A DNA stretch of 64,000 nt from an uncultured Roseibium sp. (GTDB lineage Bacteria > Pseudomonadota > Alphaproteobacteria > Rhizobiales > Stappiaceae), in contig NZ_CANMNP010000008.1 of NCBI RefSeq assembly GCF_947499295.1, positions 124,001 to 188,000 of the forward strand, read 5' to 3'. The translations under genes were made by a program, and so were the position numbers. Each line of letters starts with the position of its first letter. The stretch's first letter is position 1. The notes beneath the pieces were generated by a model that did no database searches, was not told the origin of the DNA, and worked only from the letters and a program-made list of their open reading frames with translations. Shown here piece by piece: positions 47,591-57,554 of the stretch.

Positions 47591-48496
47591 TTAGCTCTTC
47601 AAGACTTCGAGAAGTGTCTCACCAAGCTTTGCAGGAGACGGAGACACCTTGATACCGGCCGCTTCCATCGCCTCTATCTTGTCTTCCGCACCACCTTTAC
47701 CACCGGAAATCACGGCACCGGCATGGCCCATTGTCCGGCCAGGAGGCGCGGTACGGCCTGCAATGAAGCCAGCCATAGGCTTCGAGCGACCCTTCTTGGC
47801 CTCATCCTTCAGGAATTGAGCAGCCTCTTCCTCGGCTGAGCCGCCGATTTCGCCGATCATGATGATGGATTGAGTTTCATCGTCAGCCAGGAACATCTCC
47901 AGGACATCGATGAACTCGGTGCCCTTGACCGGGTCGCCCCCGATGCCGACAGCAGTGGTCTGCCCAAGTCCGGCGACGGAGGTCTGATAGACGGCCTCAT
48001 AGGTCAGAGTACCGGAACGGGAAACAACGCCGACGGAGCCCTTTTTGAAGATAGAGCCGGGCATGATGCCGATCTTGCACTCTTCCGGAGTCAGAATGCC
48101 TGGGCAGTTCGGTCCAAGCAGACGTGAATTGGACTTGTCCAATTTTGCCTTCACCTTGACCATATCAGCAACCGGAATGCCTTCGGTGATGCAAACGATG
48201 AACGGGATTTCCGCATCGATTGCCTCGATGATCGCAGCACCGGCACCCGCCGGCGGGACATAGATCACGGATGCATCCGCACCTGTTGCGTCCTTCGCTT
48301 CGCTGACCGAAGCGTAAATCGGCAATTGAGCGGCGCTTTCAACGCTGCCCCAGGTTTCGCCACCTTTTTTCGGGTGCACACCGGCAACCATCTTGGTGCC
48401 ATAATATTCAAGTGCCTGTTCCGTATGGAACGTACCGGTCTTGCCGGTCAGGCCCTGAACGATGATTTTCGTGTCTTTATTGACGAGGATCGACAT
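47591..48496 (-). CDS. sucD: Succinyl-CoA synthetase alpha subunit
   Basis: The 301-residue subunit binds CoA and carries the phosphohistidine in [20 protein letters not shown]. The N-terminal [12 protein letters not shown] and GPNCPGI motifs are present. Its ATG immediately follows the sucC stop (TAAATG), so both subunits are translationally linked. It catalyses the substrate-level phosphorylation step of the TCA cycle. Confidence 0.98.
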   Translation of the reverse strand: MSILVNKDTKIIVQGLTGKTGTFHTEQALEYYGTKMVAGVHPKKGGETWGSVESAAQLPIYASVSEAKDATGADASVIYVPPAGAGAAIIEAIDAEIPFIVCITEGIPVADMVKVKAKLDKSNSRLLGPNCPGILTPEECKIGIMPGSIFKKGSVGVVSRSGTLTYEAVYQTSVAGLGQTTAVGIGGDPVKGTEFIDVLEMFLADDETQSIIMIGEIGGSAEEEAAQFLKDEAKKGRSKPMAGFIAGRTAPPGRTMGHAGAVISGGKGGAEDKIEAMEAAGIKVSPSPAKLGETLLEVLKS

Positions 48497-49696
48497 TTAC
48501 GCGCCCCCCTTGACGGCTTTCACGATTTTCTGGGCGGCGTCGTCGAGATCATCAGCGGCGATCACGTTAAGGCCGCTTTCGTTGATGATTTTCTTGCCGA
48601 GCTCCACGTTGGTGCCTTCCAGACGCACAACGAGCGGAACCTGCAAGCCGACTTCCTTGACGGCTGCAACAACGCCTTCCGCGATCACGTCGCAGCGCAT
48701 GATGCCACCGAAAATGTTCACCAAAATGCCCTTCACGTTCGGATCGGACGTGATGATCTTGAAGGCGGACGTCACTTTTTCCTTCGACGCGCCGCCGCCG
48801 ACATCCAGGAAGTTTGCGGGCTCTGCGCCGTAGAGCTTGATGATGTCCATGGTTGCCATGGCCAGGCCGGCACCATTGACCATGCAGCCGATATCACCCT
48901 CGAGCGCGACATAAGCGAGGTCATGTTTGGACGCTTCGATTTCCTTGGCGTCTTCTTCCGTTTCGTCGCGCAGCGCCATGATGTCGTCGTGGCGGAACAG
49001 GGCGTTTCCGTCGAAGGAGACCTTGGCGTCAAGGACACGCAGATGTCCGTCCTTCATGACGATGAGCGGGTTCACTTCCAGAAGGCTCATGTCTTTTTCG
49101 ACAAAGGCCTTGTGCAGGATCGGGAACAGCGTCATGCCATCGTCGCGTGCCGCACCTGTCAGTTCAAGCGCATCACACAATTGGCCCGCATCAGCAGCGG
49201 TGACACCCGTTTCAGGGTCGATCGGCAGCGTGATGATTTTTTCAGGCGTCTCTTCGGCAACCGCCTCGATATCCATGCCGCCTTCGGTGGACACCACGAA
49301 TGCGGGCCGTCCAACCGTGCGGTCGACAAGGATGGAGAGATAAAGTTCGCGCTCGATGTCAGCGCCATCTTCGATGTAAAGGCGATTTACAACCTTGCCC
49401 GCAGGGCCGGTCTGCTTGGTTACCAGCGTGTTGCCGAGCATTTCCTTGGCATGGGCAGTGACTTCATCCAGTGAGAAAGCCAGGCGAACCCCGCCTTTGG
49501 CATCTTCCGGCAATTCCTTGAATTTGCCTTTGCCACGGCCACCAGCGTGGATCTGTGTCTTGACCACCCAAAGCGGGCCGGGAAGTTTCTTTGCGGCAGC
49601 TTCTGCCTCATCGGCTGTAAAAATGGCCACGCCTTCTGCGACCGGCGCACCGAATTGCTTCAGCACTGCCTTGGCCTGGTATTCATGAATATTCAT
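48497..49696 (-). CDS. sucC: Succinyl-CoA synthetase beta subunit
   Basis: The 399-residue ADP/GDP-forming subunit has an ATP-grasp domain with [16 protein letters not shown] at the start, [18 protein letters not shown] and the nucleotide-site [19 protein letters not shown] is well placed before the ATG. It follows mdh after 79 bp that contain a terminator-like hairpin. Confidence 0.98.
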   Translation of the reverse strand: MNIHEYQAKAVLKQFGAPVAEGVAIFTADEAEAAAKKLPGPLWVVKTQIHAGGRGKGKFKELPEDAKGGVRLAFSLDEVTAHAKEMLGNTLVTKQTGPAGKVVNRLYIEDGADIERELYLSILVDRTVGRPAFVVSTEGGMDIEAVAEETPEKIITLPIDPETGVTAADAGQLCDALELTGAARDDGMTLFPILHKAFVEKDMSLLEVNPLIVMKDGHLRVLDAKVSFDGNALFRHDDIMALRDETEEDAKEIEASKHDLAYVALEGDIGCMVNGAGLAMATMDIIKLYGAEPANFLDVGGGASKEKVTSAFKIITSDPNVKGILVNIFGGIMRCDVIAEGVVAAVKEVGLQVPLVVRLEGTNVELGKKIINESGLNVIAADDLDDAAQKIVKAVKGGA

Positions 49697-49758
49697 GTGT
49701 CTCCCCCGTTTTCGGAGGACCGCTCTTTCAAATGATCGAAAAAGCGGCCGCTAAGTTC

Positions 49759-50753
<995 letters not shown>

Positions 50754-50911
50754 TTACGTAAGATGGAACTCTATGCCATCCTCTGATGACTGAAGATGGC
50801 ACTACTCTCTTTGCCGCCCCTGCGCAAGTTCGCCAAAAGAATATTGCGCGAGGCGAAGCAAAATTTCTCGTTTCTTCCCGTCTGCGTAATTCTCCTATAC
50901 GGAATGCAGAC

Positions 50912-52093
50912 TTAAGCGTGTACTGCCCGATTGTCTCCCGCAAGGTACGCTTCGGACCTCATTTCGATCAAGCGTGAGGCCGTGCGATCGAATTCAAAAG
51001 CTTCCGTGCCATCTTCTCCGACATAGAGCTCCTGCGGCTCTGCTTCCGCTGAAATGACCAGCTTGATGCCGTTGTCGTAAAGCGTATCGATCAGGTTGAT
51101 GAACCGCTTTGCCTCATTGCGCCGCGCACGCGACAAGACCGGCACATTGTCCAGGAAGATGGTGCTGTAGGCATTGGCGATACGGAGATAGTCACTCGCG
51201 CCGAGCGGCTGCATGCAAAGGTCATCGAACGTAAATCTCGCAGCACCCGATGCGACCGAAGGCACCGGTATGACACGGCCCTTGTTTTCCAGCTCTTCGG
51301 AATGAGGCTTCATTCCATGTGTAAGCTTTGTGAAAAGCGCGTCCATCTGGGCATTTGCGTCGTTGCCCAGCGGCGTGACATACACAGGTGCTCCAGCAAG
51401 TTTCTCCAGCCGATAGTCAGTCGGTGAATCCAGATGCAGAATTTCCACGCGCGACTTCAGCATTTCGATAAACGGCACAAACAGTTGTCGGTTCAAACCA
51501 TCCATATAGAGCCGTGACGGCTCGACATTGGAAGTTGCGACCACCACCACACCACGCTCGAAAAGCTGCGTAAACAAACGGCCAAGGATCATCGCATCTG
51601 CAATATCGGTGACCGAAAATTCATCGAAGAGCAGCAACCGGGTTTCATCGGAAATCTTTTCGGCGACCGGTGGGATCGGATCATCTCCCTTGACCTCACC
51701 GCGCTTGTGCGCCTGCCGGTGCGCATGAATGCGCTCATGCACGTCGGTCATGAATTCATGGAAGTGAACCCGACGCTTTCTGCGGATCACGGTGACCTCA
51801 TAAAAGAGATCCATCAGCATTGTCTTGCCACGGCCAACACCGCCCCACATGTAGAGGCCCTCGACCTTTGCCCAAAGCTGGTTCTTCTTGTTGGCAAACA
51901 GCCAGCCAAGTGAACTCTTCTTTGAGGCCAGACGGGTTTCGGCAAGGCGAGTGTTCAAAAGATCAAGATGATAAACCGCTTCTCTTTGGACAGGGTCCTC
52001 AGTGATCTCACCGGACGCGATCAGAGCATCGTAGCGGGCGCTCATGGCGCGGTTAACCGGCAGTTCCATATTCAAGGGTGCTGCTCCATCCAT
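50912..52093 (-). CDS. zapE: ZapE / AFG1-like ATPase
   Basis: The 393-residue P-loop ATPase has GLYMWGGVGRGKTMLMDLFY (Walker A), a DEFSVTDIADAMIL Walker B and EFMTDVHERIH, all diagnostic of the AFG1 family. ZapE associates with the FtsZ ring in E. coli; mitochondrial AFG1 handles membrane proteins. An ATG eight codons downstream is a possible alternative start. It lies 173 bp upstream of mdh, in the same direction. Confidence 0.92.
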   Translation of the reverse strand: MDGAAPLNMELPVNRAMSARYDALIASGEITEDPVQREAVYHLDLLNTRLAETRLASKKSSLGWLFANKKNQLWAKVEGLYMWGGVGRGKTMLMDLFYEVTVIRRKRRVHFHEFMTDVHERIHAHRQAHKRGEVKGDDPIPPVAEKISDETRLLLFDEFSVTDIADAMILGRLFTQLFERGVVVVATSNVEPSRLYMDGLNRQLFVPFIEMLKSRVEILHLDSPTDYRLEKLAGAPVYVTPLGNDANAQMDALFTKLTHGMKPHSEELENKGRVIPVPSVASGAARFTFDDLCMQPLGASDYLRIANAYSTIFLDNVPVLSRARRNEAKRFINLIDTLYDNGIKLVISAEAEPQELYVGEDGTEAFEFDRTASRLIEMRSEAYLAGDNRAVHA

Positions 52094-52255
52094 GAGAATT
52101 CATGGGGCGGTGAGTATCCAAGGCGCAGGTTGCTAAAAACCCTTGGGCGAAATACGGTCAAATTGCCGCAGATGCAAGTCATGAAATTATCCCAGGGCGC
52201 ATTGCCGAGGCTCGAAATTTTCATTCAACCGATTGAAATCAAAGGTTTTCAACAT

Positions 52256-52801
52256 ATGCCCGTAGTTCTGTGCGAGCACGATCCCAACTGGAAGGAAGAA
52301 GCGGAAAAGATCATTTGCGATCTGCAACAAGCGCTCCTGGACAACGTAACCGGCTTTGAACATGTCGGTTCGACCGCCATTCCAGGCATCAAGGCAAAAC
52401 CCAAACTGCATATCGACATTCTTTTAAAACCCTCCGCAGATCTTGGCGAGTTGCGCCGTCGCCTGGTCTCGGCCGGATATGCCGACCATGGCAACCGGTT
52501 TCGGCCTGACGAAGTGCAGTTGACCCGACAGACGGCCAAACGGCTTGCTTCCGATCACCCTAATCAAAATGAAACGCTCATGAACCACCGCGTTTGTCTG
52601 TGCAAGGCCGGGTGCGCTGCAGCGGCAGACAGGGTTGCCTTTCGGGACAGGCTAATCAGCGAGCGGACACTTGCGCTGCAGTATGAGGCTCTCAAGGAGC
52701 GACTTGCTTCGAACCACAAAACCGGCCCGTTTTGGTCCGACTACTCTGCGGGTAAGACCGCCTTTATCAAGGAAGTACTGGCTTCGCCAATAGGGCGCTG
52801 A
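52256..52801 (+). CDS. GrpB/UPF0157-family nucleotidyltransferase-like protein
   Basis: The 181-residue protein has the family core VVLCEHDPNWKEEAEKI, FEHVGSTAIPGIKAKPKLHIDIL, RHRVCL-like MNHRVCLCKAG and AFRDRLISERTLALQYEALK. These belong to the nucleotidyltransferase superfamily; the physiological role is unclear. I chose the ATG at 52256 because it puts the conserved start at the N-terminus; the frame is open further upstream. It is divergent from zapE. Confidence 0.85.
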   Translation: MPVVLCEHDPNWKEEAEKIICDLQQALLDNVTGFEHVGSTAIPGIKAKPKLHIDILLKPSADLGELRRRLVSAGYADHGNRFRPDEVQLTRQTAKRLASDHPNQNETLMNHRVCLCKAGCAAAADRVAFRDRLISERTLALQYEALKERLASNHKTGPFWSDYSAGKTAFIKEVLASPIGR

Positions 52802-52854
52802 TATCGCAAGCTCTTAGTTTAAGGCCCCTGGAGACCGACAGCCCGGTCCCTGGT

Positions 52855-53316
52855 TCAAGGCAGATTGTTCTGTGCGATGAATGCCTTGATGTCGTTGAGT
52901 TCCTTAATCAGCTTCTCGGCTCTTTGTCCATCCACGCCGATGGCGCAACCCAGGCCCTGAGGAACCGAAAGTGCCGTTTTGTAGAGACCCTTGCCACTCT
53001 CGGTCAGGAACACCTGAACGCGCCGCTCGTCTTCCGCGCTTCTTTGACGTGTTACAAAACCAAGTTTCTCAAGCCGCTTTACCAAAGGGGTAGCAGTTGC
53101 CTGGTCCACTTCGAGGCTCCTGGCAATGTCCTGCACCAGAATGCCGTCGTTCTGCCACAACACCATTAGCGCCAGATATTGCGGATAGGTGACACCCATC
53201 GTCTCAAGCAGAACCGCATACTCCTTGGTGATCGCCCTTGATGTCGAATAAAGAGCGAAACACAGCTGATCCTCTATTCTGAGCAGGCCTTTCTCGTCCG
53301 TCGTACAGCTTTCCAT
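52855..53316 (-). CDS. MarR-family regulator (OhrR/SarZ-like)
   Basis: The 153-residue regulator begins LRIEDQLCFALYSTSRAIT, with MGVTYPQYLALMVLWQNDGILVQDIARSL, DQATATPLVKRLEKLGFV and wing SAEDERRVQVFLT. This resembles OhrR, a peroxide sensor, and the early Cys in QLCFALY is at the OhrR redox position. The target here is likely the divergent hydrolase-ridA pair, not ohr. Peroxide sensing is therefore plausible but inferred. Confidence 0.9.
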   Translation of the reverse strand: MESCTTDEKGLLRIEDQLCFALYSTSRAITKEYAVLLETMGVTYPQYLALMVLWQNDGILVQDIARSLEVDQATATPLVKRLEKLGFVTRQRSAEDERRVQVFLTESGKGLYKTALSVPQGLGCAIGVDGQRAEKLIKELNDIKAFIAQNNLP

Positions 53317-53509
53317 GATGCGTCCTATTAGATAGTGCGCAAATTTTTAGACCAATGCGGCATATGTTTCAAGGCTCCCCGTCTCTAACCGACTGAAATC
53401 AGTCATATTTTCGATCCCTTCAGAAAATGCTTGACTTCACATATGTTAAATAGCTTACAAATAAATAGTGCACTAATTAATTGCTTACCCTTTTTCAAAG
53501 GAAACTATC
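53317..53509. promoter_or_regulatory. AT-rich divergent control region with repeated TAGTGC sites
   Basis: ATAGTGCGC occurs at about 53332-53340 near the marR start and TAGTGCACTA, a perfect palindrome, at 53466-53475 before the hydrolase. The shared ATAGTGC core on both sides suggests operators for the MarR protein. TTGACT near 53429 may be a -35 box. Read by eye only. Confidence 0.4.
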
Positions 53510-54274
53510 ATGACCTCACTCCGAAACTTCCTTGCGAGCGCCGCAATGGCAAGCGCCATGATCTGGTCGTCCGGTCAGGCAATCGCTTCAGATCTGAAAG
53601 CCAATTCAGTTGTCCTTGTTCACGGTGCATTCGCCGATGGGTCAAGCTGGAGCAAAGTAACGCCCTTTCTGGAAGCTGCCGGTCTTGAAGTGATCGCTGT
53701 TCAGAACCCGCTTGAATCGCTCGCCGGCGACGTTGCATTCACCAACCGTGCGATTGATCGCGCAGAAGGTCCCGTGGTTCTGGTTGGCCACTCCTGGGGC
53801 GGCATGGTAATCACCGAGGCCGGCGGACATGACAAGGTCCAGTCTCTGGTCTACGTGGCCGCCTACGCACCAAATGAGGGACAATCCCTTGGTGAAGCTG
53901 CCGAACTCGAAAAGTTCCCTGCTCCGGGCATAGGCGCGCTGCAAAAAGATGAACACGGTTATTTCTTTCTGTCGAAAGAGGCGACCGCGAAATACTTCGC
54001 ACAAGATCTGCCAAAGGATCAGACCGATTTCATCGCGGCAAGTCAGGGACTTTTGAACAGCTCTGCACTTGGAGAGCCGGTCAGCACCACAGCATGGAAA
54101 GAAAAACCCAGTTTTTATGCCATCGCCGGCGAGGACCACATGACACCAACAGGGCTCCAACGCGAGTTCGCGAAGAAGATTGGTGCCGTTTCCAAGGAGA
54201 TAGCGTCAAGTCATTCCATCATGGTTTCCCAGCCGGAATTTGTCGCCAATCTCATCATCGAAGCAGCCAAATGA
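53510..54274 (+). CDS. Secreted alpha/beta hydrolase
   Basis: The 254-residue protein has a signal peptide (about 1-27, ending AIAS) and a complete hydrolase core: oxyanion motif VLVHGAFADGSSW, nucleophile elbow GHSWGG (Ser95), acid in AGEDHMTP and catalytic His in SSHSIM near the end. The fold is like EstC/salicylate-esterase-type hydrolases. AAAGGAAA precedes the ATG. It is followed 22 bp later by an exported RidA and is divergent from a MarR gene, so the pair is probably induced together. Confidence 0.9.
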   Translation: MTSLRNFLASAAMASAMIWSSGQAIASDLKANSVVLVHGAFADGSSWSKVTPFLEAAGLEVIAVQNPLESLAGDVAFTNRAIDRAEGPVVLVGHSWGGMVITEAGGHDKVQSLVYVAAYAPNEGQSLGEAAELEKFPAPGIGALQKDEHGYFFLSKEATAKYFAQDLPKDQTDFIAASQGLLNSSALGEPVSTTAWKEKPSFYAIAGEDHMTPTGLQREFAKKIGAVSKEIASSHSIMVSQPEFVANLIIEAAK

Positions 54275-54296
54275 TATTCATTTGAAGGAGGACGAA

Positions 54297-54776
54297 ATGA
54301 ATCGGAAATTCAAAACAATAGCTGCGGCCGCAGTGACTTTGGCAGCTCTGAACGGGGCCGCCATCGCGGAAGACAGCCGCACGCCGGTCTATGTCGCGGG
54401 GAACAAGCCAATTGCCCCCTATTCACCGGGAATCAAGCTTTCAAACGGAATGCTGTTTGTCTCCGGACAGATCCCCTATGTTGAAGGTGCAATTCCCGAC
54501 GCGGCAAAAAATGACGTCAAGGCCCAAACCAAAATTGTCATGGAGAACCTGCGCGGCGTTTTGAACGAGGCCGGATACACTTTCAACAATGTCGTCAGGG
54601 CGACCGTCTTTATCACCGATATGGACAATTATGGCGCGTTCAACCAAGTCTACGGCACCTATTGGTCAGAAGGAGACATTCCGCCTGCACGAGCCGCCGT
54701 CGAAGTGGGCGCACTTCCCGGTTCTAAACCCGGTGCGCCGGTGATGGTTGAAGTCTCAATGATTGCAGCGAAATAG
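54297..54776 (+). CDS. Exported RidA-family protein
   Basis: The 159-residue protein has a signal peptide (1-24, ending AAIA) followed by a RidA/YjgF domain with SNGMLFVSGQIP, NVVRATVFITDMDNY and PPARAAVEVGALP. Arg132 and Glu152 occupy the imine-deaminase positions. Cytoplasmic RidA destroys reactive enamines; an exported one must have another substrate. GGAGG lies before the ATG at 54297. It is downstream of the secreted hydrolase and ends before a hairpin. Confidence 0.92.
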   Translation: MNRKFKTIAAAAVTLAALNGAAIAEDSRTPVYVAGNKPIAPYSPGIKLSNGMLFVSGQIPYVEGAIPDAAKNDVKAQTKIVMENLRGVLNEAGYTFNNVVRATVFITDMDNYGAFNQVYGTYWSEGDIPPARAAVEVGALPGSKPGAPVMVEVSMIAAK

Positions 54777-54788
54777 TTCGCAAACGAC

Positions 54789-54823
54789 AAAAGGGCTGCA
54801 TCCGGATCAACCGGACGCAGCCC
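54789..54823 (-). terminator. Bidirectional-type terminator between convergent genes
   Basis: A 13-bp stem GGGCTGCATCCGG / CCGGACGCAGCCC (one mismatch) has loop ATCAA. On the minus strand TTTTG follows. It serves the DUF7662 gene and probably stops ridA transcription too. Confidence 0.75.
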
Positions 54824-54856
54824 CCAACCAATTTGAAAATCCAAGTTGGTCGTACG

Positions 54857-55642
54857 CTATCGCAAAATCAGCGTCGTCTTGCGGCCGTTTTGCATTTCTT
54901 GCAGATAAAGAAGCTGCGCTACGAGATAACACTCGGATTGATCATCCAAATTCGCTTTCCGGCCACGACCGTCGGTCAACAGCCAGGCGTTTCCTGACTT
55001 GACCACGTCGCACTCAATCGGGTCCGTCGGATCGAACCCGGCTTTCTTGATGAGTTCCAGTCCTTCCTTTTCGGAACTGGCTTCCTCAACGCCTTTCACC
55101 TGCATTCTCAGACCGCGATAGGTCTTCTGCACGGCAAGCGCTGCGACGATTACAGTTACAACGTCATCGCCATCCATTGCCGCGAACCGCATCACGCCGC
55201 CGCCTTTTGGAATGGTCGAGTTGGAACACGGTGTTCTTTGCACATCCCCAAGCGGCGTCCACTCCGAACGAAGTGTGACGGTCGCCGGTTGCCGAAGGGC
55301 ACCCATCTCCTTTGCCAGCCGCTTCTCGGCAGCACGTTGAGGGTCACGCCCCAGTCGTTCGGAACGTGCTGGCTTGCCGGCAAGAATTGTCCCTCCGATG
55401 CGCAGGCGGCGGAAGACGATGACATCCCGCATGAGGTCGGTTCGCTCCACACGCCAACCAGCGTCCAGCCAGGCATTCTGATGCACCAGACTGCCGCCCG
55501 AATTAGCCCACCATGTTCTGTGTTCGCGGGCGCTTTTCGGCAATGATGAACCGATGATTTCTTCGACTTCATACAGCTTGGCGGCCCAGACAACATCGTC
55601 TAGTCGAGCCAGGTGTTCGCGCAATGGTTCGTATTTGGACAT
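54857..55642 (-). CDS. DUF7662-domain protein with extra C-terminal domain
   Basis: The 261-residue protein starts MSKYEPLREHLARLDDVVWA. Its first 80 residues match DUF7662 (EVEEIIGSSLPKSAREHRTWWAN, AWLDAGWRVERTDL, VIVFRR). The rest (about 110-261) is a separate alpha/beta region I do not recognise. The ATG at 55642 has GGAAAGG upstream, while earlier ATGs lack a ribosome site. DUF7662 is often near restriction or nuclease genes, but none is seen here. Function unknown. Confidence 0.75.
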   Translation of the reverse strand: MSKYEPLREHLARLDDVVWAAKLYEVEEIIGSSLPKSAREHRTWWANSGGSLVHQNAWLDAGWRVERTDLMRDVIVFRRLRIGGTILAGKPARSERLGRDPQRAAEKRLAKEMGALRQPATVTLRSEWTPLGDVQRTPCSNSTIPKGGGVMRFAAMDGDDVVTVIVAALAVQKTYRGLRMQVKGVEEASSEKEGLELIKKAGFDPTDPIECDVVKSGNAWLLTDGRGRKANLDDQSECYLVAQLLYLQEMQNGRKTTLILR

Positions 55643-55716
55643 TCGCACAGCCTTTCCGGTAGCCATGCAAATATACACTCATAGCGCGTACTGTAAAGTA
55701 AAAACACGGAGGTGTT

Positions 55717-56244
55717 TTAACGGAACAACGAGATGGGTGATCCGGAGGAGGTTTGACCGTTAAACTGCCCGGGAGAGCTGGAATAAAGCTGTGCGACGAT
55801 CACACCGGAACCGTCCTTCAAAACGACTTGATTGCCGTTCAGATCCCAAGCCGAGATTCCTGACAATGCAGGCGTAGCACAACCTCTGGTATTAGCCCGG
55901 TAGCCGCCGGACCAGGTCGTCAGCGTCATAAACGCCATGCAGCTGTCACCCGAGGAAGACAGCTTCCAACCGCCCAAAAGATCGGTTCGGCCAACTTCCT
56001 TCGCACCGGACGGTGCAGCAACTGGATTGCTCGCAAGGTCCGTCGGAGCAGCGTTCGGATCGGTCAAGGTTGTGCCCGGTGGAGGTGCGTTGGGATCGAG
56101 TGGATCAAGTGTCCCAGTTCCGACCGGAGTTGTCGGTGTCGCAGGCAGCGGAGCCGCGTAGTTCCGATTGCCCGATAGCCGTTGGCAAGCGGCTGTCAGA
56201 ACCACCAGACCAACAATCAAAACGAACTTTCCCGCACGCATCAT
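55717..56244 (-). CDS. Omp19-like outer-membrane lipoprotein (AprI/Inh protease-inhibitor fold)
   Basis: The 175-residue lipoprotein has lipobox LTAAC at about 16-20, a proline-rich tether (30-70) and a C-terminal beta-barrel: GGWKLSSSGDSCMAFM, GYRANTRGCATPAL, ISAWDLNGNQVVL, AQLYSSSPGQFNGQT. This closely follows Brucella Omp19, a lipoprotein protease inhibitor; two cysteines match its disulfide. The second Met at 56241 is an alternative start. It probably protects the cell from host or environmental proteases, by homology. Confidence 0.88.
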   Translation of the reverse strand: MMRAGKFVLIVGLVVLTAACQRLSGNRNYAAPLPATPTTPVGTGTLDPLDPNAPPPGTTLTDPNAAPTDLASNPVAAPSGAKEVGRTDLLGGWKLSSSGDSCMAFMTLTTWSGGYRANTRGCATPALSGISAWDLNGNQVVLKDGSGVIVAQLYSSSPGQFNGQTSSGSPISLFR

Positions 56245-56374
56245 GACGAATCAATCCCTCACCTTCGTCCCCATATGGTGCATCTCTTAGCCCACAATTT
56301 GTCGAAAATCCAAAATCACGAAAAAAATGCACATGAAGCACCGCTATTTTTGACTTGGATGGCAGTGGCAACGG

Positions 56375-56830
56375 TCAGGCAACGTCCCGAACCGCCGGCG
56401 AGGCCGGTAACCCAGGCGGTACCAGCAATCGATCGATCACTGTCCTGATCTTCAGAAAGTAGCCTGCACTTGCCGTGAAGCCCTCCGCCAGCGGAGGCTT
56501 TCCAGCAATGCTCCACCAGTGGCTAGAGGTGGTTGCCTTCCAATGTGATGGCTGATCGATCGGCGCCAGGTCAGCCAGGTAAATGACCCTGTCGGGAACA
56601 ACTGCATAGGGCAGCAGGAAAATGTCGACCGGCTTTGGCGTCAAACCCCTGGCATCCAAACCTTCGGCAGCAAGAAGTCTTTCGACATGCCTGCTCAGCC
56701 GCCCAGATGGTGCAGACGCTGCAGAAAAGGCTCGTATCAGACCATTCGCCTTCGAATTCAGATAGGCTTCCGCGAGAGGACCGAGCAGAGCGTTGTCCGG
56801 GCACAGGAACAGCAAGGTGGTGTTTGACAA
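56375..56830 (-). CDS. Degenerate low-molecular-weight phosphatase/arsenate reductase fold protein
   Basis: The 151-residue protein starts at TTG 56830, which has AAGGGG eight bases before it and puts the P-loop at the N-terminus. The P-loop reads LFLCPDNALLGPLAEAYLN, where the LMW phosphatase consensus is C-x5-R-S/P-x-AEA. The Cys is kept (Cys10) but the essential Arg is Leu, so phosphatase activity is unlikely. The frame is open 106 codons further upstream without likeness to a family. It may be a sensor or a pseudoenzyme. Confidence 0.6.
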   Translation of the reverse strand: MSNTTLLFLCPDNALLGPLAEAYLNSKANGLIRAFSAASAPSGRLSRHVERLLAAEGLDARGLTPKPVDIFLLPYAVVPDRVIYLADLAPIDQPSHWKATTSSHWWSIAGKPPLAEGFTASAGYFLKIRTVIDRLLVPPGLPASPAVRDVA

Positions 56831-57059
56831 GACGTCACCCCTTCTTAGAACAACGTAAATGATGCGCCAGCAGCGACATGCTCCTATCCCTCCTTCAGGT
56901 AAAGAATATGACAGGAGAAGTTCGCCTCCTGTTTTCATGAGGATATCTTTGGAACAAAGACACGAATTCGAATATTCGTCTGTGCCGGGACTGTGACCCT
57001 TATCTTCATCGCCCACGCCGTCCTGACGGTAGGTCCATGAATTTGAATTGGAGCCAATG

Positions 57060-57437
57060 ATGTCAATTGCACTGTGGTGCATCCTGATTGCCGCAATTTT
57101 GCCGATCCTGTCTGCTTTTCCTGCAAAGCTGAGCAAGGACTTCAACAACGCCCTGCCGCGAGATCCGGACTATTGGCGTGAAGGATTCAGGGCGCGCGCG
57201 CAGGCGGCTCAAGCCAACGGCTTCGAAGCGTTTCCGTTTTTCGCGGTTTCCGTTTTTGTCGCAATGAGCCAGGGCGCAGATCCACATTGGATCGACAGAT
57301 TGGCTGTTTTGTTCGTGCTTTTGAGACTGATCTATGTGTTCTGCTACTGGATGGATCGGTCGACACCACGGTCGCTGGCATGGGCGGCGGCTTTCTTGAC
57401 GATCGTGGGACTGTTCACCAGCTCCTTGTGGAGTTGA
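57060..57437 (+). CDS. MAPEG-family membrane protein
   Basis: The 125-residue protein has four transmembrane helices and the family segment FPAKLSKDFNNALPRDP followed by RARAQAAQANGFEAFPFFAVSVF, the MAPEG signature (RAxxNxxE-like RAQAAQANGFE). These proteins include glutathione-linked eicosanoid enzymes in eukaryotes; bacterial roles are unclear. GGAG precedes the ATG at 57060; ATG at 57057 is also possible. It is divergent from the phosphatase-fold gene. Confidence 0.88.
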   Translation: MSIALWCILIAAILPILSAFPAKLSKDFNNALPRDPDYWREGFRARAQAAQANGFEAFPFFAVSVFVAMSQGADPHWIDRLAVLFVLLRLIYVFCYWMDRSTPRSLAWAAAFLTIVGLFTSSLWS

Positions 57438-57554
57438 AATGCAACAAGGCGATATTTAGATCGGTAAATTCTTCAAGGAGAGTTTGCACCACAGGTTCTA
57501 TTTCGCTAACGATGCAGGGACGCGTAGCAGGTTACCGATGGGCAGAGGTGCAGT

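Noticed and set aside
48326-49474. 382-codon plus-strand frame
   Set aside because: Antisense to sucC/sucD; no family likeness.
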